64,000 bases of DNA from Nocardia sp. MH4 (GTDB taxonomy: Bacteria; Actinomycetota; Actinomycetes; Mycobacteriales; Mycobacteriaceae). Location: assembly GCF_019266065.1 (NCBI RefSeq), contig NZ_LPNR01000099.1, forward strand, positions 1 through 64,000, written 5' to 3'. Every line of letters begins with the position of its first letter. Position 1 is the stretch's first letter. Made by a program: the position numbers and the translations under genes. Shown piece by piece: positions 56,044 through 64,000 of the stretch. The notes under the pieces are model-generated. The model did not search any database. It saw nothing but the letters and a program-made list of their open reading frames with translations, and had not been told where the DNA came from.

Positions 56044-57493
56044 CGAGCAACTCCTCCATCGATTCGTGCACCGACGCCGCCAGGACGTCGATGTCGGCCA
56101 TGGCGTCGCGGTCGGCGTTGAGTCCGTAGAAGACCTGACCGTCGTACGAGGTGAGCCCGAAACTCAACGTCTGATTGCGCAGCAGCGGCGATACCGGATA
56201 CATCTCCAGCATGCGCGCCCCGCCGATGTACATCGCGGTCTGTGGTCCCGGCGCGTTGGTGATCACCAGGTTGAACGTGTTGTCGGCGAAGGTACTCGCC
56301 GCGCGCACGCTCATCGCGTGCAGGCTCGCCGGGGCGAACCCGGCCAGGTGCACCAGCGTGCGAGCCCGCACGCCACGACGCTGCCGACCTGCGGCTTCGG
56401 TGGCGTGCGAGATGTGGGACAGGCGCATCACCGGATTCGGCTCGCCGACCGGCAGATCGATCAGGAACGAGGAGACCTCGCTGGCCGGGGTCAGCTGGTC
56501 GCCGCCGTCGACGTAGACCGACATCGGCACCACGGCCCGCAGGTTGTCCGATTCGACCAGGGCCTCGTTGCGTGAGAGCAGCCAGTTGCGCAGCGCGCCG
56601 GTGACCACGGCGAGCACCGTGTCGTTGATCGAGCAGTCGAAGTGGCGCCGGATGGTCCGGTAGTCCTCGAGGTCGGTGCGCACCACGTCGAACCGCCTGC
56701 TGCGCGAGGTACGGGCGTTGAGCGGGCTGTCGGCGACCCCGGAGGTCGCCGCGCGGACCGCGTTCGTCGCCGCCTTGACCGCCATGCGCGTGCCCCGGAC
56801 CAGCCCGAACGCGTTCGACCCGGCGTCGCGGGCGACCTCGTAGGCCTCGCGCGGCTGCGCGGCCAGCTGGGACAGCGCGCCCGCCAGCAGCTCCACGTCG
56901 GTGGGTTCGCGCGGGGCCCGCCACGCGTCGTCGGCCAGTTCGCGCGGCAGCGGGCTGTTGTCGAGGATCACGTGCCCGATCTCGAGGGCGGTGTCGCCGT
57001 CGACGAGCGCGGAGTGCGATTTGGTGAACACCGCGCTGCGCCCGTCGGCCAGCCCCTCGATGAGATACATCTCCCACAGCGGCCTGCCCTGATCGAGCGG
57101 GCGCGAGGCGAGCCGGGCGACCAGGTCGTAGAGCTGTTCGTCGCTGCCCGGACCGGGCAGCGCGGAGCGGCGGATGTGGTAGCTGATGTCGAAGCGGCTG
57201 TCCTCCACCCACACCGGCCTGCCCAGGGCGAGCGGGATCTCGCGCACCTTGCGGCGGTAGCGCGGCACCAGCGGCAGCCGGGATTCGACCAGGTCGATGA
57301 GGCCGTCGTAGTCGAGGACCTGGCCGGTGACGCCGGTTTCGGTGTTCTGGAGGATCGCGAGAGAGCCGATGTGGATCGGGTTGCTGCTCGACTCGAGTCG
57401 GTAGAACGACGCATCCTGCGGCGTCAGTCTCGTGATCACGCGCTCCGCTACTCCTTCCGGTGCCGCACCGCGCAGATCGGGCACGTGCCTCAT
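56030..57493 (-). CDS. WS/DGAT-like acyltransferase with altered active site
   Basis: A 487-residue wax ester synthase/diacylglycerol acyltransferase family member (RLTPQDASFYRLES, PLWEMYLIEGL, INDTVLAVVTGALRNWL, TNAPGPQTAMYIGGA). The catalytic HHxxxDG reads HSALVDG (residues 160-166), so the second His is Ser. Related to the Rv3233c/Rv3234c locus. ATG 57493 fits a leaderless start (TACGGT eight bases upstream); GTG 57439, with AAGGAG upstream and the family-typical N-terminus, is an alternative. Confidence 0.88.
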   Translation of the reverse strand: MRHVPDLRGAAPEGVAERVITRLTPQDASFYRLESSSNPIHIGSLAILQNTETGVTGQVLDYDGLIDLVESRLPLVPRYRRKVREIPLALGRPVWVEDSRFDISYHIRRSALPGPGSDEQLYDLVARLASRPLDQGRPLWEMYLIEGLADGRSAVFTKSHSALVDGDTALEIGHVILDNSPLPRELADDAWRAPREPTDVELLAGALSQLAAQPREAYEVARDAGSNAFGLVRGTRMAVKAATNAVRAATSGVADSPLNARTSRSRRFDVVRTDLEDYRTIRRHFDCSINDTVLAVVTGALRNWLLSRNEALVESDNLRAVVPMSVYVDGGDQLTPASEVSSFLIDLPVGEPNPVMRLSHISHATEAAGRQRRGVRARTLVHLAGFAPASLHAMSVRAASTFADNTFNLVITNAPGPQTAMYIGGARMLEMYPVSPLLRNQTLSFGLTSYDGQVFYGLNADRDAMADIDVLAASVHESMEELLGACI

Positions 57494-57495
57494 CC

Positions 57496-57507
57496 TACGT
57501 CACCGTA
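57496..57507. promoter_or_regulatory. TACG-N4-CGTA operator at the WS/DGAT gene
   Basis: TACGTCACCGTA in flanks CC and GG (CCTACG...CGTAGG) lies three bases from ATG 57493 and over a TACGGT -10. Confidence 0.7.
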
Positions 57508-57686
57508 GGTGAATCGCGGTGCCGGGCAAGGAGCCTCCTCGGCGCGCGTGACCTGGGCCGATGCCATCGCCCGGTACACCGGGCACGGGTACTCCCGGCC
57601 GGGTACGGTGGTCTGCGGACTACCATGGCCCATAACACCGTGGCTCACTAGCCGAACACACTCCGACCAGAGGACTGACGAGACCC

Positions 57687-60482
<2,796 letters not shown>

Positions 60483-60504
60483 CGCACTCTCGATAGCTAG
60501 ACCC

Positions 60505-60536
60505 ACCGAGGCCCCCGCACCCGCGGGGGCCTCGGT
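60505..60536 (+). terminator. terminator after secA
   Basis: A 14-bp perfect stem (ACCGAGGCCCCCGC / GCGGGGGCCTCGGT) with loop ACCC, followed by CTTCGTT. Confidence 0.9.
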
Positions 60537-60598
60537 CTTCGTTGAAGCAGCTGAAATCCGACCGGCCGCACCGCGGTTCGTCGGCGACGCCGCGGAAT

Positions 60599-60823
60599 TC
60601 AGCTCGTGGGGGTCGACGATCCAGAGGTGCTCCGCGTGCTCGAGGGGGTGGTCGCGGAGGACTTCGGGGTGCTCGGGCCGGTGCAGCCGCCGGTCTTGTC
60701 GACGACCGGCACCACCATCTCGCACACGACTTCTTTCGCCGTGTCGGCTCCTTCGTCCGCCTTGCAGCCGACGATCCCGAATCCGACGACGAACGCGAGA
60801 ACCACCGCGACCAGCTTCTGCAC
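60599..60823 (-). CDS. small lipoprotein candidate
   Basis: A 74-residue product from GTG 60823, with a hydrophobic leader and lipobox-like VGFGIVGC. The mature part has VVCEMVVPVVDKTGGC and a Ser/Thr/Pro tail. Only weak ribosome site. Unknown function. Confidence 0.6.
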   Translation of the reverse strand: MQKLVAVVLAFVVGFGIVGCKADEGADTAKEVVCEMVVPVVDKTGGCTGPSTPKSSATTPSSTRSTSGSSTPTS

Positions 60824-60901
60824 AGCGTCAGAATGCGCGTGTATTACCCACTCGTGCAAGGAAATTCGTGGTCACCTGCCCCGCGCTCGGGCGTGGCTAC
60901 C

Positions 60902-61579
60902 TCATCCGCACACGGCTACCCCGACCGCGGTGGCGCCGTTGCGGGCGAACCACGCCGCGAGTTCCTCGCCGCGCACCAGCCGCGGTGACTCGTAACCGAT
61001 GTCGATCGCGCCGTCGACCGCCCCGCTGGCGCCGGTCAGATCGCAGCCGGCCAGCCGCGCGCCGTCGAAGTTCGCGCGATCGAGCCGGCAGTCCCGCAGA
61101 CTCGCGCCGCGGAAGTCGCTGTCGCCGAAGCAGGCCCGGCGCAGGTCGGCGCCGGTCAGATCGGCGCCGCGGAAATCGGAGGCCGCGAAATCGGCTTTCA
61201 TCAGGCGCGCGCCGACGAGCCGGGCCGTGCGCAAGACGCAGTCGCGGGCCTGCGCGGTGCCGAGGTCGGCGCCGGTGAGGTCGGCCCCGGACAGATCGGT
61301 GGCGAGCATCCAGGCGCCGTAGAGGTCGGTATCGATCAGCCGGGCACCGGCCAGCCGGGCTTCGCCGAGCTCGGCGCCGCCCAGATCGAGCCCCGACAGA
61401 TCGCTGCCGGTGAGGTCGAGTCCCCAGCCGTTGAACAGCATCTCGGTCGTGCGTGGCACCGTCGGGTCGGCGGGGAGCTGGGCGAGATAGTGGGCGAGGA
61501 CCTTCCTCGCGTCGGGGTCGTTGGGCCACCTGGGCACCGTGTGCAGATCGGCTTTCGGCCGACGCCGCCAGAACATCAT
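60902..61579 (-). CDS. pentapeptide-repeat protein
   Basis: A 225-residue protein with many A(D/N)LXX repeats (LSGLDLGGAEL, DLSGADLTGADLG, FRGADLTGADLRRA), forming a right-handed beta-helix. Some such proteins protect gyrase; most are unknown. Confidence 0.9.
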   Translation of the reverse strand: MMFWRRRPKADLHTVPRWPNDPDARKVLAHYLAQLPADPTVPRTTEMLFNGWGLDLTGSDLSGLDLGGAELGEARLAGARLIDTDLYGAWMLATDLSGADLTGADLGTAQARDCVLRTARLVGARLMKADFAASDFRGADLTGADLRRACFGDSDFRGASLRDCRLDRANFDGARLAGCDLTGASGAVDGAIDIGYESPRLVRGEELAAWFARNGATAVGVAVCG

Positions 61580-61636
61580 GAGAAGTATTTACACCCTGCG
61601 GTTCTCACGCGGGAACGGTCGGGTCACGAACACGAA

Positions 61637-61960
61637 TCAGCTGGCGCGGTGGATGGGATGGACCCGCGACAGCGCCCGTTTGGCCTCGGCGAGTGAGATC
61701 AGCTGATCCTCGTCGTCGATCTCGGCGACGGCGGCCTCCGCCCATTCCCGCAGCAGCGTGGACACGCCGACCCGACGTTCGTCGGCCAGGTCCTTCAACC
61801 GGGAGTGCAGGCCCAGCGGCAACCGGATGGAGGTGGTCACCATGATGTCCTCGTTGGCGGGCAGGCGGGGTGGCGCTTCGGCGGCCGCATCGGAGAAACT
61901 CAGCCGATCCATGAAGTCGGCGAGCTCTTCCTTGCTCGATGGATAATCCTGATCGCTCAT
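61637..61960 (-). CDS. RHH-type antitoxin candidate
   Basis: A 107-residue protein. The ribbon-helix-helix-like core is VTTSIRLPLGLHSRLKDLAD, then VSTLLREWAEAAV. ATG 61960 overlaps the upstream toxin stop by four bases (ATGA). Would bind DNA and neutralise the toxin. Confidence 0.75.
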   Translation of the reverse strand: MSDQDYPSSKEELADFMDRLSFSDAAAEAPPRLPANEDIMVTTSIRLPLGLHSRLKDLADERRVGVSTLLREWAEAAVAEIDDEDQLISLAEAKRALSRVHPIHRAS

Positions 61961-62235
61961 GAGCGGTCCCTACTTTCCCACTGCTCGAATTGCGCCAGCT
62001 CCTCGGCGCGCATCGCGCGTGCGCCGATGATCACCCACGTCCAGTCGTCGCGCTGTCGTGTGACCACGATCAGCGGACGTCCGGCCGTGGTGCGCCCCCA
62101 CACCGTCAGAACGGACACCTGGCCGTCGAAGGCCGGGCGTGGCCACCGTCGTGACGCTGCGAGGACCTGCCGAACCTCGCTGGGTTCGACGCCGATCAGG
62201 TGAGCGATCGCCCAATCAGGCCACTCGAAACCCAT
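61957..62235 (-). CDS. BrnT-like toxin candidate
   Basis: A 92-residue protein reading GFEWPDWAIAHLIGVEPSEV and later IVVTRQRDDWTWVIIGARAM, with a C-terminal EELAQFEQWE. The R-I-I-x-A-R-x-M-x-x-E block resembles BrnT, a RelE-superfamily toxin, and toxin-before-antitoxin order matches brnTA. ATG 62235 has a TATTAT -10 just upstream, so a leaderless start. Confidence 0.65.
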   Translation of the reverse strand: MGFEWPDWAIAHLIGVEPSEVRQVLAASRRWPRPAFDGQVSVLTVWGRTTAGRPLIVVTRQRDDWTWVIIGARAMRAEELAQFEQWESRDRS

Positions 62236-62245
62236 AAGTCCATAA

Positions 62246-62263
62246 TACGCACGTAGTAACTAC
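62246..62263. promoter_or_regulatory. palindromes in toxin-antitoxin promoter
   Basis: TACGCACGTA (62246-62255) and GTAGTAACTAC (62253-62263) overlap and cover the toxin -10. Autoregulation by the antitoxin complex is likely. Confidence 0.5.
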
Positions 62264-62300
62264 CTGTGAAAGCACTGAGCATCCCGACCGGATCGGTGGG

Positions 62301-62306
62301 TAGATT
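62301..62306 (+). promoter_or_regulatory. -10 element for a leaderless pucR-type mRNA
   Basis: TAGATT (TANNNT) ends six bases before GTG 62313, with no ribosome site. Confidence 0.6.
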
Positions 62307-62312
62307 CGCTGG

Positions 62313-63866
62313 GTGTTGACCATCAGCAGACTGGTCGCCGATCCCGCGCTCGGCCTGCGGATCGTGACGCCGGAACTCACCGATCGCCTGGCCGCCGAGA
62401 TCCGCTGGCTGCACACCACCGAGCTGCCCGACCCGTCGCGCTATGTGCGTCCCGGCGAGCTGGTGCTGACCAACGGGCTGTGGCGGCCGCACGTCGCGGC
62501 GGCGGGGTTCGTCGAGGCGCTGACCCAGGCGGGTGCGGCCGGCCTGGTCTTCGGGCTGACCGCGCAGACCCCGGTGCTGCCCGCCGAACTCGTCGACCTG
62601 TGCCGCGAGCGCGAGCTGCCCCTGGTCGAGTTGTGTATCGGGGTCCCGTTCGCCGCCCTCACCCGGGCCGCCGCCCGGATCCAGAACGAGGTACTGCAAG
62701 CCGAGCTGACCGCGACGGTGCGTCGGGGCGACGCGCTGGCCACCGCGCTCTCGCGTGGCAGCGGTGCGGCGGGCGTCCTCGAAATCCTGCGGGGCGAGAC
62801 GGAATTGCCGCTGCTGGTGGTCGATCGGCGGGGCCGCTGCCTGGCCGCCATCGGCTGTGAGCCGACCGCCGAGCAGATCAGGGTGGCCGCCGCCGCGCTC
62901 AATCGCACGCCACCGCCGCTGGAGGTGAACCTGCTCGGGTCGGGACCGACGGCGCTGTACCTCGTCAAGGGCGCGATGGGGGAGATCGACGCCGGGCTCT
63001 ACTGCCTCGAGCCGGCGGCGACGCTGACCGCCGCCGACCGGGAGGCCCTCGAGCAGGCGGCCAGGTTCCTGAGTCTCGAGGTCACCAAACAGCAGGCGGT
63101 GCAGGCCATCGAGGCCCGCTTCGCCGCCGAGGTGCTCGAGATGATCCTGTCCGGACCCGGCCGCGACGACGACGTGAGCCGTCGGTTGCGGGCCTACGGC
63201 GTGCCGTCGGACGAGCCGCTCGCGGTCCTCGCGCTCGCGGGCGCGGACGTGTCCCTCGACGACATCGCCGACGCGGTGGGCACCCTGTTCGCCGCGCACG
63301 GCATCCCGGTGTTCACCGCCGCGGGCAGCCGCGACGTGGTGGCGGTGAGCCCGTGGCCGGGCACCGCCGAGGAGCTGGCCCGCTTCGCCGCCGAGCTCTC
63401 CGGCGACATCGCCCGCCGTACGGCGGCGCCCCGCATCGTCATCGGCGTCGGTGACCTCGCCGCCGCCGCGTCGAGCCTGCGCGAGCCGCTGGTCCGGGCG
63501 CGGGAGGTCTGCCAGGCGTTGCGCGCGCAGCCCGGCCCCGACACCGCGACCTTCGCCGATATCGCCACCCACCGGATGCTGCTGGGCCTGCTCGACGCCC
63601 GGGTCCTGGAGCGATTCACCGACCAGGTCCTCGGCGCCCTGCGTGCGCACGACGCCCGCGCCCACACCGAACTCGAGCACACCCTGCGCGTCTTCCTCGC
63701 CAACGACGGGCAGTGGGGGGTGACGGCGACGGCGTTGCATGTGCACGTCAACACCCTGCGCAACCGGATGGCCAGGATCACCGAGCTCACCGGCCGCGAT
63801 GTCCACCGGCTCGCCGACACCGTCGACCTGTTCCTCGCGCTCGCGGCGGGCGCTCAGCCGGGATAG
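62313..63866 (+). CDS. PucR-family transcriptional regulator
   Basis: A 517-residue regulator. The N-terminal purine-catabolism PucR domain (LRIVTPELTDRLAAEIRWLHTTEL, PGELVLTNGLW) and a C-terminal HTH_30 helix-turn-helix (GVTATALHVHVNTLRNRMARI) are clear. Such regulators control purine or other nitrogen catabolism. Overlaps the convergent polysaccharide deacetylase by 13 bp. Confidence 0.93.
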   Translation: MLTISRLVADPALGLRIVTPELTDRLAAEIRWLHTTELPDPSRYVRPGELVLTNGLWRPHVAAAGFVEALTQAGAAGLVFGLTAQTPVLPAELVDLCRERELPLVELCIGVPFAALTRAAARIQNEVLQAELTATVRRGDALATALSRGSGAAGVLEILRGETELPLLVVDRRGRCLAAIGCEPTAEQIRVAAAALNRTPPPLEVNLLGSGPTALYLVKGAMGEIDAGLYCLEPAATLTAADREALEQAARFLSLEVTKQQAVQAIEARFAAEVLEMILSGPGRDDDVSRRLRAYGVPSDEPLAVLALAGADVSLDDIADAVGTLFAAHGIPVFTAAGSRDVVAVSPWPGTAEELARFAAELSGDIARRTAAPRIVIGVGDLAAAASSLREPLVRAREVCQALRAQPGPDTATFADIATHRMLLGLLDARVLERFTDQVLGALRAHDARAHTELEHTLRVFLANDGQWGVTATALHVHVNTLRNRMARITELTGRDVHRLADTVDLFLALAAGAQPG

Positions 63867-64000
63867 ATCGCCGGATCCAGGTCGTAGGTGGGCAGTGGCC
63901 GCTGCGGTGTCGCGGTGTCGGCGCGGGCCCAGGCCGCCACGTCCCGGCAGCGCGCGAACGTCACGTCCCCGCACTCCTGGGCGTAGCGGATCAGGCTGCG
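63854..64000 (-). CDS. polysaccharide deacetylase family protein (C-terminal 48 residues only)
   Basis: A minus-strand frame enters from the right edge and stops at 63854. Its end, SLIRYAQECGDVTFARCRDVAAW, resembles the end of PuuE/allantoinase-like polysaccharide deacetylases. Its convergence with the PucR gene fits a purine or allantoin role. The catalytic region is outside the window. Confidence 0.65.
   Translation of the reverse strand, partial: RSLIRYAQECGDVTFARCRDVAAWARADTATPQRPLPTYDLDPAIYPG

Overview
The window looks like a chromosome segment from a high-GC mycolic-acid actinobacterium, most likely a Nocardia or a close Nocardiaceae relative. Composition is strongly GC-rich, starts are often GTG, and several promoters have a TANNNT -10 placed right at the start codon. 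Gene content and order follow the Mycobacterium tuberculosis block around Rv3229c-Rv3268: secA1, hpf, comF-like, lpqB, mtrB, mtrA, tmk, sahH, alkB-rubA-rubB-tetR, manA, an SIS-like protein, phosphomannomutase, DUF3499, a metallopeptidase-like protein, whiB2, fbiA, fbiB, GDP-mannose pyrophosphorylase, wbbL, rmlD, LCP and TIGR03089. No tRNA, rRNA, insertion sequence, prophage or CRISPR array was seen.

Layout. 1-6.5 kb: minus-strand cluster of DUF5682 (cut by the window edge), a MoxR-type AAA+ ATPase and a SWIM zinc-finger/DUF5691 fusion. 6.9-10 kb: a Rad50/SMC-like ATPase with a small HEPN-like partner, the best candidate for a little-described system. 10-13 kb: small redox and zinc-ribbon proteins and a carboxylesterase. 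13-18.3 kb: cell-wall linker and mannose genes (manC, wbbL, rmlD, LCP ligase, TIGR03089). 18.4-28.5 kb: accessory metabolism, with a P450, a CitB/DpiA-type two-component system divergent from a dicarboxylate transporter with a perfect CRP-type site between them, a TetR-regulated DUF4267 protein, a phytoene-desaturase-like oxidoreductase and two tandem CDF transporters.

28.5-37.5 kb: mannose donor supply (manA, SIS-like, manB), DUF3499, a metallopeptidase-like protein without HExxH, whiB2, and the F420 genes fbiA-fbiB followed by a Nudix hydrolase. 37.7-41.2 kb: alkane hydroxylation operon alkB-rubA-rubB-tetR with 4-bp overlaps throughout, then a second alkB alone. 41.3-50.6 kb: sahH, three tiny secreted peptides, tmk, mtrA-mtrB-lpqB, comF-like and long hpf. 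50.6-57.5 kb: bluB, two membrane fatty-acid desaturases, their ferredoxin-reductase partner, a DUF6912 protein and a WS/DGAT-like protein. Three of these lipid transcription units share a TACG-N4-CGTA operator on the core promoter. 57.7-64 kb: secA1, a small lipoprotein, a pentapeptide-repeat protein, a BrnT-like toxin/RHH antitoxin pair, a PucR regulator and the end of a polysaccharide deacetylase.

Together: manA, manB and manC convert fructose-6-phosphate to GDP-mannose. rmlD and wbbL build the rhamnose linker, and the LCP protein attaches arabinogalactan to peptidoglycan. MtrAB-LpqB and WhiB2 are envelope and division regulators. The AlkB and desaturase genes handle alkanes and acyl chains. 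Unexplained structures include an 87%-identical inverted pair of repeats that both begin at a gene's stop codon (wbbL and fbiA), and a 56-bp duplication of the manB 3' end.
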